From contig NZ_MIES01000026.1 of the NCBI RefSeq assembly GCF_003054965.1, positions 1,030,524-1,094,523 of the forward strand: DNA of 64,000 bases. The letters are read 5' to 3'. Positions 35,815 to 44,129 of the stretch are shown piece after piece (the first letter of the stretch is position 1; each line of letters starts with the position of its first letter). The notes beneath the pieces were generated by a model. That model was not told the origin of the DNA and searched no databases. It saw nothing but the letters and a program-made list of their open reading frames with translations. A program made the position numbers and the translations under genes. The stretch comes from Saccharospirillum sp. MSK14-1 (GTDB taxonomy: Bacteria > Pseudomonadota > Gammaproteobacteria > Pseudomonadales > Natronospirillaceae).

Positions 35815-37518
35815 GTGTCTAAAAAGAAAGGAAAAACGCTCTGCAGCTCGATACTGATATGGATAGCACCTACCGCTTTTGCATTTCCAGTTGGGCCACC
35901 CAGCTATGACTGTGACGCTGAGCTGAATCAGGTTGAGCGGATGATTTGCGATTCCGATGTGCTGTCTTATGTCGATAGGAGCTTCAGTGTCGTTTATCAG
36001 TTTTCGATCGGAGCTCGGATTTATCAACATGACGTGAATGTTCAGGAAGCGCAGAGGGCTTGGCTTGCGCAACGCGACCAGTGCAAAACGGTTAAATGCA
36101 TTGGTGATATGTATTTAAAGAGAACATCGCAATTGCAACCGTGGGGTTTGTGGGAATACCCGGATGAGGCGTCTGCCTACTGGATAAGTTATCTGTTCTG
36201 GTCTCAACATACTAATAAAAGCTGGGCGGCGTTCGAACAATTGATTGAGTCTAACGAACAACCATACGTCGGTCAGGATGCTGAGTTTGATGAAAGTTTT
36301 GGTCCGGGCTCTGTGTTGGTTATCGATATTGATGGCGACGGAGTCGAAACCGTCGGGTTCGATGTAAACATTCAATTTGATCACGATGCGGACGGATTCG
36401 CTGAGTTGACTGGGTTTGTGCATCCAGATGATGGCATTTTAGTTCTTGACCGAAACGGTGACGGAGTGATTAGCGATGGTCGTGAGCTATTGGGTGCAGC
36501 CACCCTGTTGCCGGACGGGACACTGGCGGAAAATGGTTTCCAGGTACTGCTGCCCTTGTTTGATTCGAACGATGATGGATATTTCAACCTTCATGATGAA
36601 GGGTTCGATTATCTGAGTATATGGCGTGATCTCAATCAGGATGGTGTCTTCGATAGAGGGGAATTGGTTCGATATGGGGACGTGGGTATTGAGTCTATCT
36701 ATCTGCGCGCTTCAAACCAATCTTATGTTGATGAACACGGGAATCAGTATCGGCGGGTTTCTTTTTACACAAACTACGATGGGCAAATTCGGGAAATCTC
36801 CATTGTCCAGTTTCCACGAGACACAACCGACACCCAAGAGGTTTTTATTCCTGTCTCGGACGATATAGCAGCTTTACCCGATGCAACGGGGTTTGGGAAT
36901 GTGCTGTCGTTGCATCAAGCCATGGCGCGCGATGAGTCAGGTGAGCTGCAGCGATTAGTCCAGCAGTTCATGGATTCAACCTCGTCCGAGGAACGTCAGA
37001 ACTTGTTAGCGCCTATTCTCTATAATTGGACAGGCCAGGAAGGCGAATACCGGCCTTATTATCAAGCGTCGATTGATGAGCGAAAAATTAAAACAATGGA
37101 AGCCTTTGCGGGTCGCGAGATTGGAACGCCCAACGGTTCAGGCCAACCCTATACCACCCTGTATGAAGCTGAATTCGAAAAGTTGAAAGACACTCTATTT
37201 TATCAGTTGTCAGCGCTGACCCACTTAAAACCATTCTTTGAAAAAATTACGTGGACGCAGGATGAATCGTCGGGAGTCTGGTTGGGTGATTTCACGCTGG
37301 TGTATGGTGAAATACTCGAGCAACTCGAGGAGAACTCTCGCATAGGTGTGAGCATGCTGGACGATTTTACTCGAGCGTTGAACGGTATCCAGGGCAGTGA
37401 TCTGGATATCCAGACTCAATTTAAACAACAACTAACGGCCTATTTAGACAGTGAGGATCTTTCGGGTTACTCGCAGCGGTCGATTGAACTGATCAGCCGA
37501 TTTGAAGCCGAGCTATAG
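35815..37518 (+). CDS. LprI-like / EF-hand secreted protein (RTX-toxin-like fragment)
   Basis: 567 residues; GTG start with AAGGAA nine bases upstream. Signal peptide about 1-23. Residues about 28-105 follow the LprI/DUF1311 pattern with C-D-A-E-L-N-x-V-E-R-M-I-C, W-L-A-Q-R-D-x-C and a fourth Cys. Residues about 160-330 hold EF-hand-like loops (D-I-D-G-D-G-V-E, D-R-N-G-D-G-V-I-S, D-S-N-D-D-G-Y, D-L-N-Q-D-G-V-F) and G-Y-G/F-G-N-V-L-S-L-H-Q-A-M-A, a block also found near the C-terminal half of large RTX and hemolysin-like proteins. No effector domain is recognised. A small gene follows. Confidence 0.72.
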   Translation: MSKKKGKTLCSSILIWIAPTAFAFPVGPPSYDCDAELNQVERMICDSDVLSYVDRSFSVVYQFSIGARIYQHDVNVQEAQRAWLAQRDQCKTVKCIGDMYLKRTSQLQPWGLWEYPDEASAYWISYLFWSQHTNKSWAAFEQLIESNEQPYVGQDAEFDESFGPGSVLVIDIDGDGVETVGFDVNIQFDHDADGFAELTGFVHPDDGILVLDRNGDGVISDGRELLGAATLLPDGTLAENGFQVLLPLFDSNDDGYFNLHDEGFDYLSIWRDLNQDGVFDRGELVRYGDVGIESIYLRASNQSYVDEHGNQYRRVSFYTNYDGQIREISIVQFPRDTTDTQEVFIPVSDDIAALPDATGFGNVLSLHQAMARDESGELQRLVQQFMDSTSSEERQNLLAPILYNWTGQEGEYRPYYQASIDERKIKTMEAFAGREIGTPNGSGQPYTTLYEAEFEKLKDTLFYQLSALTHLKPFFEKITWTQDESSGVWLGDFTLVYGEILEQLEENSRIGVSMLDDFTRALNGIQGSDLDIQTQFKQQLTAYLDSEDLSGYSQRSIELISRFEAEL

Positions 37519-37670
37519 CCCGTTTCTTTGTTCGTTACGGGATCAACATCGTATTTACAGAGGCAGGCTAGGGTTGCTGGCGTCAGCATGGTATTTTCTG
37601 TGGAGTGATGGCTAGGAAGCCGTCGCTGCCTACCCTCTGTTCCACTCACCCATCAAAGAGACTTTCAAGG

Positions 37671-37982
37671 ATGAAAGACAATCATCGTTCCATTCAGGCT
37701 TGGGTTGCCGAGCGTACTCATTTTTCGTTTCTATTCCCCGATGGCAGTACGATTGGGCGGTCTTTTGAGAGCCACTATTCAGTCGAGCGGGTTGAGCAAA
37801 CCGTTGATCAGCTGGTTGTTTATCTGTCGGACAATATGGTGTTTGAGATAGACGGCGCATTCGAGGTGCTTGAAGAGGGTTATCGATATGAGATGTCGGG
37901 TTTCACCCGCTTGCGGTTTTTTATAGGCGGGGTTATTCAGCGCGAATATACCCTGGGTACTTTCTGTTTGGCCGGGTTCTGA
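37671..37982 (+). CDS. Small hypothetical protein
   Basis: 103 residues starting M-K-D-N-H-R-S-I; no signal peptide, mostly beta-rich, acidic. No family is recognised. Earlier in-frame codons exist but AAAGAG about ten bases before the ATG favours this start. It follows the LprI/EF-hand gene by 150 bp on the same strand, so a partner or immunity role is possible but has no direct support. Confidence 0.6.
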   Translation: MKDNHRSIQAWVAERTHFSFLFPDGSTIGRSFESHYSVERVEQTVDQLVVYLSDNMVFEIDGAFEVLEEGYRYEMSGFTRLRFFIGGVIQREYTLGTFCLAGF

Positions 37983-38288
37983 GCGGTATGCGGCTTGTGT
38001 TAAAGGCTGGCACAAAAACTGGTCGTTTGAATAACTGTTAGTTAGGCCCTTTCAAAGTTTCGGTGGGTTATCAGGTTTGTGGAAAGGGTGAGTGAATATT
38101 GGTTTTTCTGGCTTGAAAGGCGCTTGAAAAGCCTATTCAGTAAAGGTCACCTGTTCATTGGAATACTTATTGCTCTTTGAGAAGCAGCCTACTTAATGCC
38201 GGTCATTTTTGTTGTCGGTCGGCGCACTGAAAGAATGGTTTTTTAAAAGCTGTTCTTAACGCAGCCACTTTTCAATGAAGGGGAACCG
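37983..38288. other. Intergenic region, nothing recognised
   Basis: About 305 bp of AT-rich sequence with no coding frame or strong hairpin. It should contain the promoter of the following gene. Confidence 0.4.
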
Positions 38289-38873
38289 ATGAAAGCCGAC
38301 GCAATGATGACGATGAACCCGATTGTGCGACGGGGCCCAGAGACGACGAAACCTGGGAACGAACCGGGTATTTCACAGGCAAAGGCTATTGCCACTGATG
38401 CGCCGGTAAGCATTTCAGCCAATGCTCAGCAGATCATCAAATTAGAGCGAATGATCCAGTCGGTGGACAACCCGACCGGCAATAATCTGCCGGAACCGAT
38501 CGACGTCGGCAGGATGGACGCGCTGATGGAGCGCATGAAGACGGAGCTGGTCGGTGAAGATGACATCTTGCTGGCAATGGGCTGGAGCATGATGGGCGCA
38601 ATGGCTGAAGGCTGGGCTGCGCAGGGTTTTGAAGTAACGGAAGAATCCGTCATCGAGGCGGGCCGGGTGTTGAATGACGCCTTTAAAGAAGGGTTGGAAA
38701 ACAGCCAAGGCCGGTTTGGCATCGCTCTGGATCAACACGCCATTGTGGCCAGTCAGCAACCTGTGCCGGACTGGTTTATGGATGAACGGGCGCTGCAATT
38801 GGATGCGTTGCCCGATGCTTACCGCGACGATTTTGAAAACGGTCAGGCGTATCACATTACCTACCTTGTTTAG
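38289..38873 (+). CDS. Hypothetical cytoplasmic protein
   Basis: 194 residues, no signal peptide. The first 60 residues are low-complexity and Pro/Thr-rich; the rest is helical with M-G-W-S-M-M-G-A-M-A-E-G-W-A near the centre. GGGG/AAGGGG just before the ATG is a good ribosome site. The layout (disordered N-terminus, short helical C-terminus) is also seen at 56299. Family not recognised. A terminator follows directly. Confidence 0.7.
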   Translation: MKADAMMTMNPIVRRGPETTKPGNEPGISQAKAIATDAPVSISANAQQIIKLERMIQSVDNPTGNNLPEPIDVGRMDALMERMKTELVGEDDILLAMGWSMMGAMAEGWAAQGFEVTEESVIEAGRVLNDAFKEGLENSQGRFGIALDQHAIVASQQPVPDWFMDERALQLDALPDAYRDDFENGQAYHITYLV

Positions 38874-38893
38874 CGCACGGCTCATTTCTGTTG

Positions 38894-38912
38894 ACGGGTT
38901 CCCCCGTTTTTT
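38894..38912 (+). terminator. Rho-independent terminator
   Basis: ACGGG (38894-38898), loop, CCCGT (38903-38907) and a run of six T. It ends the 38289 gene and touches the last codons of the convergent AraC gene. Confidence 0.65.
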
Positions 38913-39915
38913 ATTCACGTCTGTTGTTGGACTGGCGCGCCTGCGCCGGTGTATGCCCGGTCCATTGCCGGTAAGCGCGACTGAACGCGCTGTGTTCGGA
39001 ATACCCCAACAGCAACGCAATTTCACTGAGTGTTAAGGACGCGTCGGCCAGGTAGTGGTGGGCGAGTTGTTCGCGGGTGCGGTCGAGCAGGGATCGCCAG
39101 GTGAGCTGGCGCTGTTCCAGCCGGCGTTGCAGTGTGCGCACCGAGACGTGCAATTGCGCGGCCACACGTTTCAGGCTGACCTGACCTTCGGGCAGTAAGC
39201 GCACCATGGTGTGTTGCAGCGCGCGGTCGAACGGGTCGGAATCGGGCAGGGCTTGCAGTAACGCTTGTGCCTGCTGGTCGAGCAGGGCGCGTAGGCTGGT
39301 GTCGTTGTGCGGCAGACGAATGCTCAGCAAGCTTTGTGGAAAGCGCACACTGGTGTGGCTGGCATCAAAGTGAACCGGGCAACCGAAGAAATCTTCGTAG
39401 GCTTGATGCGCTTCCTGTGTGGGCGCCGGGAAGACGAAGCTTACGTCGGTCAACGACGGTGGTTGTGACGCCAGCCGACGCATAAAGCGGATGAGCGCCG
39501 CAATGGAAACGCTGTCGGCCAGGTCGCCCACCGACGCCGAGGCGGGCCAGCGCAGGTTAATAACGCTGCCTTCACTCAGCACCTCGACCAGATCTTGCCC
39601 ATAGAACAGGCTTTCATAACGCTGATAAGCCAGCATGGCTTCGCCCAACGTCTGGCAGGTGAGTGTGAGATAACCCAGCACGCCTAGATGCCGTGGCTGT
39701 ACAAGCCCGCCAATGGCCAGGCCCGGCGCCGGTTGTTGCGGGCGCAACGCCACAGCGCTGGCAAGCAGTTCCCGCCACAGCGGCAGGGCGACGATGTCGG
39801 CCGGGCCACGGCTATCGAGCACGGCCCGCAATTCCGGTGCGGGCAGGTTTTCCTGATCCAGCCAATCACTTAACAACTGAACCCAGGCTCCGGTCACGCG
39901 GATATTCGTAGCCAT
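38911..39915 (-). CDS. AraC family transcriptional regulator
   Basis: 334 residues: an Arabinose_bd/OruR-type N-terminal domain (about 15-205, with P-R-H-L-G-V-L-G-Y-L near 72) and a C-terminal double helix-turn-helix (about 230-330: V-S-L-K-R-V-A-A-Q-L-H-V-S-V-R-T-L-Q-R-R and L-G-Y-S-E-H-S-A-F-S-R-A-Y-R). Divergent from the sterol-desaturase gene with 160 bp between, so it probably activates that gene in response to a lipid-like signal (inference). Confidence 0.9.
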   Translation of the reverse strand: MATNIRVTGAWVQLLSDWLDQENLPAPELRAVLDSRGPADIVALPLWRELLASAVALRPQQPAPGLAIGGLVQPRHLGVLGYLTLTCQTLGEAMLAYQRYESLFYGQDLVEVLSEGSVINLRWPASASVGDLADSVSIAALIRFMRRLASQPPSLTDVSFVFPAPTQEAHQAYEDFFGCPVHFDASHTSVRFPQSLLSIRLPHNDTSLRALLDQQAQALLQALPDSDPFDRALQHTMVRLLPEGQVSLKRVAAQLHVSVRTLQRRLEQRQLTWRSLLDRTREQLAHHYLADASLTLSEIALLLGYSEHSAFSRAYRQWTGHTPAQARQSNNRRE

Positions 39916-40075
39916 AGAGACTCCTTGGTGAGATTGGCATCAATTGTCAAAAACTGGGCATGATTCGTCAATTAGCTGGTGTTAGGCCAGCGCACAATAG
40001 GAGGCAACGCTCAGGCTTCGCACAGGCGACGGCGGGCCTGAGCCATAACAACAAGATCGACGATGGAGACACCCA

Positions 40076-41035
40076 ATGACACTGATACCCCTGTTCGAGG
40101 CCGTGTGGCATGACAGTGGGCTCGCCAGTGTGTGGCAAACACTGGCGCCCTGGTTGGCGCTGGATGAGCGGCAGTTGATTTTCGTGGTTGCCACGCCCTT
40201 CTTTATTGGTGTGTTTTTGTGGGAATACCTGAAGATTCGCCACGATCCAGTGCGCGTCGATGGGCGTGAATCGATCCGGAATTTTATGCTCGGTGCCGGT
40301 TACCAGACCACTGAGTTGCTCTTTGCCGGGGTGATTTCCTTTCCGGTGTATGCGCTGGCCTATCACTATCGGCTGATGGATATTCCACTGAACTGGGCAA
40401 CGGCTATACTGCTGTGGGTGCTGACCGATTTTTGTTTTTACTGGTTTCACAGGGCGTCGCATCGTGTGCGTTGGTTATGGGCTGCGCACGTAACGCACCA
40501 TTCTTCCGAACGCATGAATTTTTCCACGGCGATGCGTCAGAACGCGACCAACATTTTTAACGGTGGCTGGCTGGTGTATGTCCCGTTGGCGTGGCTGGGT
40601 TTTAACCCGGTGTGGATTGGCGTGTGCTATGCGTTGTCACTGGTGTATCAGTTTTTTATTCACACCACCTTGGTGGGCCGGCTGCATCCGCTGATTGAAT
40701 GGCTGTTTAATACGCCAAGCCATCACCGCGTTCACCACGGCCGCAATCCGAATTACATCGACCGTAATTACGGCGGTGTTTTTATTGTGTTCGACCGTTG
40801 GTTTGGCACCTTCGTGGCAGAACGTGATGACGTACCGGTGGAATACGGTATCACCCGACCGGTCTACAGCCACAACCTGATCGTGAACTGGTGTCACGAA
40901 TATTGGGATCTGTTTAAAGCCATGGCCGCCCCAGGCGGATCTGTAATACAGCGGTTGCAGCACCTATGGAAACCACCGGAGTGGGAGCGAGAGCGTTCGC
41001 CCAAAGGTGCTGGATTAAACCGTGAAGTAGATTGA
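40076..41035 (+). CDS. Sterol desaturase / fatty acid hydroxylase family protein
   Basis: 319 residues, four to five membrane helices and the diiron histidine boxes of the family: F-H-R-A-S-H (about 123), H-V-T-H-H-S-S-E (about 139) and S-H-H-R-V-H-H-G-R-N (about 216). Acts on a membrane lipid C-H bond using oxygen. GGAG seven bases before the ATG. Paired divergently with the AraC regulator; converges with nrtR 11 bp downstream. Confidence 0.92.
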   Translation: MTLIPLFEAVWHDSGLASVWQTLAPWLALDERQLIFVVATPFFIGVFLWEYLKIRHDPVRVDGRESIRNFMLGAGYQTTELLFAGVISFPVYALAYHYRLMDIPLNWATAILLWVLTDFCFYWFHRASHRVRWLWAAHVTHHSSERMNFSTAMRQNATNIFNGGWLVYVPLAWLGFNPVWIGVCYALSLVYQFFIHTTLVGRLHPLIEWLFNTPSHHRVHHGRNPNYIDRNYGGVFIVFDRWFGTFVAERDDVPVEYGITRPVYSHNLIVNWCHEYWDLFKAMAAPGGSVIQRLQHLWKPPEWERERSPKGAGLNREVD

Positions 41036-41046
41036 TGGTTACGCTC

Positions 41047-41769
41047 TTATCCATCGATATTTCTTACAAATCGGTAGTCATCGATGCCTGGGCGGGTTTT
41101 ATACAGCATAGCGGGGCGACCTTTATCGATAACTTTGGTTTCGCCCGTTTCTTTGAGTACACCGGAACTTTCAATCCGTCTTAAAAAGCTTTTCCGCTGA
41201 ATGGTTTTGCCAATCAGTAACTCGTGGACGCGACGTAATTCGTAGAGTGTGAACGGTTCAGCCAATGCCCGGGCGGTTACCAAAGAATACAATGCTTTTT
41301 GCCGGAAACGTTCGATGCCAGCTTCGATAATGCGCTGGTGATCAAATGCCAGCTTTAGGGTCTTAAGTCGATCCACGTCAAACCACTGACTATCGGAAAC
41401 GCTATCAATGTGAGCGGCGCAGGCGGCATAGGGAATAAGAGCGGTATAGGCCACCGTTGTTGACCAGCCACGTGGGTCTCGATCGGCACTTCCAAAAGCG
41501 CCCAGTTGTTCAATGTAGGGTGGGGCAACACCGGTTTTATTCTTCAAGCTGCGCATGGCAGCGTCTTCTAATTGGTTATCCGCACGTTGATCAATAAACC
41601 CACCGGGCAGCGCCCAGCAGCCAATGGCCGGATGGCTGGCACGTTCCACCAACAAGACTTTCAGTCGGTCTTCATGATAGGTCAGTAAGACAGCATCCAC
41701 GCTGAGCAACACAATGGGGTAATCGGCTGCGTTGTAGGTGTTGAGAAAGGACTGTTCTGATTCGCTCAT
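41047..41769 (-). CDS. nrtR: NrtR-like Nudix transcriptional regulator
   Basis: 240 residues. Nudix domain about 18-145, but the Nudix box is degenerate: after G-G-F-I-D the expected R-E-x-x-E-E reads R-S-L-K-N-K-T-G, so hydrolysis is unlikely. The C-terminus (about 150-235) is the winged helix of NrtR (L-R-R-V-H-E-L-L-I-G-K-T-I-Q-R-K-S-F). NrtR represses NAD metabolism genes and senses ADP-ribose. ATG 41769 is chosen over an in-frame TTG, which lies within the operator. A GTGTC-GACAC dyad just upstream suggests autoregulation. Confidence 0.88.
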   Translation of the reverse strand: MSESEQSFLNTYNAADYPIVLLSVDAVLLTYHEDRLKVLLVERASHPAIGCWALPGGFIDQRADNQLEDAAMRSLKNKTGVAPPYIEQLGAFGSADRDPRGWSTTVAYTALIPYAACAAHIDSVSDSQWFDVDRLKTLKLAFDHQRIIEAGIERFRQKALYSLVTARALAEPFTLYELRRVHELLIGKTIQRKSFLRRIESSGVLKETGETKVIDKGRPAMLYKTRPGIDDYRFVRNIDG

Positions 41770-41783
41770 AGTTAGCTCTATAA

Positions 41784-41798
41784 GTGTCAATGAGACAC
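41784..41798. promoter_or_regulatory. NrtR-type operator 1 (nrtR promoter)
   Basis: GTGTC-aatga-GACAC, a perfect dyad 15 bp before the nrtR ATG. Same half-sites and 5-bp spacer as the three sites ahead of the SPFH gene. Confidence 0.72.
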
Positions 41799-41953
41799 AT
41801 AGTGTCGGCTTGTCAGCGGGTTCGCAAGTGGAAAATGGCTTCTCAGCAGAGCCTGAACTGTAGTGATACTATTTTTTTGTCATGGAATTTTGTCTCTATC
41901 TTATTGTTTTTTATAGAGTTTTAACTTAACTCTCTGTTTTTGTTTCTCAATAT

Positions 41954-41970
41954 AGTGACAATTAGACACT
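41954..41970. promoter_or_regulatory. NrtR-type operator 2
   Basis: AGTGAC-aatta-GACACT, one mismatch from perfect symmetry. Confidence 0.7.
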
Positions 41971-41987
41971 AAATGGCTTGACTGATA

Positions 41988-42004
41988 AGTGTCAAAGAGA
42001 CACT
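41988..42004. promoter_or_regulatory. NrtR-type operator 3
   Basis: AGTGTC-aaaga-GACACT, a perfect 6-5-6 dyad 43 bp ahead of the SPFH start codon; best match to the known NrtR consensus as I remember it. Confidence 0.75.
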
Positions 42005-42016
42005 ATTATTTCATTA

Positions 42017-42033
42017 AGTGCCCTAAAGACACA
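42017..42033. promoter_or_regulatory. Degenerate NrtR-type operator 4
   Basis: AGTGCC-ctaaa-GACACA, the same 6-5-6 geometry but weaker, directly before the ribosome site (AAGGAG, 42035-42040). Confidence 0.5.
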
Positions 42034-42046
42034 AAAGGAGAGTAAA

Positions 42047-43102
42047 ATGATCAACGTTCGTTATTTCAAAGCTGATGCCAGCACCTACGTCATTAAGTCG
42101 AATCACGGCAAAGTGGTCGAGCAGGGCCGGGGGTTAAGCTTTTTTTATCTGGAGCAGACCACTTCCATTGCTGCCGTTCCGATGAGTGCTCAGGAAGCAC
42201 CCTTTGTATTCAATATGCAATCAGCTGATTTCCAGGATGTCCGTGTGCAAGGGCAGATCACCTTTCGGGTGGTTGATGCGATTAAGACCACTGAAGTGTT
42301 GAACTTCACTCTGAACCGCAGCGGCTTTGGCTATGTCAGTGAAGACCCGATGAAACTCAATGAGCGGGTTATTCGCGTGGCTCAGAGCATCATCCAGGCG
42401 CGCATTCAGGAACGCAGCTTACGCCAGGTGTTAAAGGATGGTCAGGCAACACTGCAATTATTAGAGCAAGGTCTGGATGGGCACAAAACTCTGGCGGCTA
42501 TGGGTATTGAAGTATTGGACGTTAGCTTAACGGCCATTCGTCCTAATACAGAAACCGCTCGTGCTCTGGAAGCAGAAGCGCGTGAAGCCATCCTGAAAGA
42601 AGCCGACGATGCTGTTTATCTGCGCCGTATATCTGCAGTTGAGCAAGAGCGCACGATCAAAGAAGCCGAGCTTCAAACCGACTATTCAGTGCAACAAAAA
42701 GAACAGGAAATAGCGGAACAACAAATTGAAAACAAGCGTCGGTTGATGCTGGGTGATATGGAGAGTCAACGTGAACAACAACTGGCTGTTATCGCGTCGA
42801 AGAAAGTTGCGTTGGAAGCAGATGTCGCTAACGAGGCGGAGCGTCAGAAACTGATTGAATTGAGTGTTCTGAACCGCAAGCAGGAAGCTGACGCTGAGGC
42901 ATATCGTTTGAAAACGCAGATGGAAGCGATGAACACATTACCCGTTGAAACACTCAAAGCGTTGGTCATGGGTAACATGAATGCAGAACAGTTGATGGCG
43001 GTGGCAATGGAAAACCTGTCTGGCAGTGTGACGTCCATTGGAGAATTAAACCTCAGTCCGGACCTGTTGGGTCAAGTATTCAAGAAGGGAATGCGTCAAT
43101 GA
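42047..43102 (+). CDS. SPFH/band-7 domain protein, NrtR-controlled
   Basis: 351 residues starting M-I-N-V-R-Y-F-K-A; AAGGAG seven bases upstream fixes the start. SPFH domain about 20-190 (V-R-V-Q-G-Q-I-T-F-R-V; A-R-I-Q-E-R-S-L-R-Q-V-L) and a long Glu/Gln-rich coiled coil about 190-310. No N-terminal membrane helix, so it is probably cytoplasmic or peripheral, forming ring or cage oligomers. The four-base overlap (ATGA) with the NAD-kinase-like gene and the NrtR-like operators tie it to NAD homeostasis (inference). Confidence 0.87.
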   Translation: MINVRYFKADASTYVIKSNHGKVVEQGRGLSFFYLEQTTSIAAVPMSAQEAPFVFNMQSADFQDVRVQGQITFRVVDAIKTTEVLNFTLNRSGFGYVSEDPMKLNERVIRVAQSIIQARIQERSLRQVLKDGQATLQLLEQGLDGHKTLAAMGIEVLDVSLTAIRPNTETARALEAEAREAILKEADDAVYLRRISAVEQERTIKEAELQTDYSVQQKEQEIAEQQIENKRRLMLGDMESQREQQLAVIASKKVALEADVANEAERQKLIELSVLNRKQEADAEAYRLKTQMEAMNTLPVETLKALVMGNMNAEQLMAVAMENLSGSVTSIGELNLSPDLLGQVFKKGMRQ

Positions 43103-44025
43103 GTCAGTCAGCCCGCTTTGTTTTAATTGAACGTAAAACCCGGCTTACCGAACTGGTGGAGCGGTTCAATACCTGGTCACAGGCCCGGTTTTATTTGGAG
43201 CATGCTAACGCCGATGTGAACGACTATTTGCAGGAGCACGATCGGTATCAAAAAGCGTTATCGAACATCGAAATAACACTGCGAGCACATGGACGTGTCG
43301 CCCGATTAGAAAGGGCCTTGTTAGATACGTACCAGTTCCACTCCGAGGACATCATCCTGGTAGTGGGTCAGGATGGCCTAGTAGCCAATACTCTGAAGTA
43401 TTTGCAGGGTCAACCGGTGATTGCTATCAACCCTGACCCGCAGCGTTGGGATGGGCCACTGCTGCCTTTTACGGTGGAAGACGCTGAGCAAGTGGTTGTC
43501 GATACACTGGCGGGACACGCATCAATAAAAACTGCGTCGTTTGCTGAAGCGACCACCAAAGACGGGCAGCGGATGCTCGCGGTAAACGACTTATTCATTG
43601 GTCCAAAAACCCACAGTTCAGCGCGTTATTCACTAGCCTGGAACGGTCAACAGGAAGTGCAGAGTTCATCCGGAATTATTGTTTCAACGGGGTTGGGCAG
43701 CACGGGCTGGTTGCAATCGATTTTAGCGGGCGCGGCTGGCATCTCGGGACAGGCTGTCCCCAGTGATCTGAAGGGTGGGTTTTCATGGGAAGCGGACTAT
43801 CTATATTACTCAGTGCGTGAACCCTTTCCCAGCCAGACAACTGGGACAGACATGGTAATGGGGCGGGTGACAGCAAAGAATCAGTTAGTCCTAACATCGT
43901 TTATGCCGATGAACGGGCTGGTTTTTTCCGATGGTATTGAAAGTGATGGGCTGGAATTTAATGCAGGCACAGAGCTTACGATTGGGCTGGCCGATGTACG
44001 TGGCTGTTTGGTCGCCCGGTCGTAA
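43099..44025 (+). CDS. NAD-kinase-like protein with altered G-G-D motif
   Basis: 308 residues. The NAD kinase fold is indicated by V-V-G-Q-D-G-L (about 88-94, in place of G-G-D-G-T), V-N-D-L-F-I-G near 166 (N-E in classical enzymes), and S-S-G-I-I-V-S-T-G-L-G-S-T-G-W (about 195-209) matching the substrate loop T-P-T-G-S-T-A-Y. The catalytic Asp is present (D92), the first Gly pair is not. About 85 extra N-terminal residues are unlike NadK. It may phosphorylate NAD or a related molecule, or only bind it. Confidence 0.82.
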   Translation: MSQSARFVLIERKTRLTELVERFNTWSQARFYLEHANADVNDYLQEHDRYQKALSNIEITLRAHGRVARLERALLDTYQFHSEDIILVVGQDGLVANTLKYLQGQPVIAINPDPQRWDGPLLPFTVEDAEQVVVDTLAGHASIKTASFAEATTKDGQRMLAVNDLFIGPKTHSSARYSLAWNGQQEVQSSSGIIVSTGLGSTGWLQSILAGAAGISGQAVPSDLKGGFSWEADYLYYSVREPFPSQTTGTDMVMGRVTAKNQLVLTSFMPMNGLVFSDGIESDGLEFNAGTELTIGLADVRGCLVARS

Positions 44026-44129
44026 AACGGGTTTGTAGGTGGACAGATGTGACACCCACAAAGTTATGTTTTTCACCGTTCAGCCGAATAAAGACCTGAT
44101 GCGTCATAGAGTCAGGGAGGCTTCCGGCG

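Noticed and set aside
38009..38035. Sigma-54 promoter ahead of the 38289 gene
   Set aside because: TGGCAC is present but the -12 element does not match TTGC at the right spacing.
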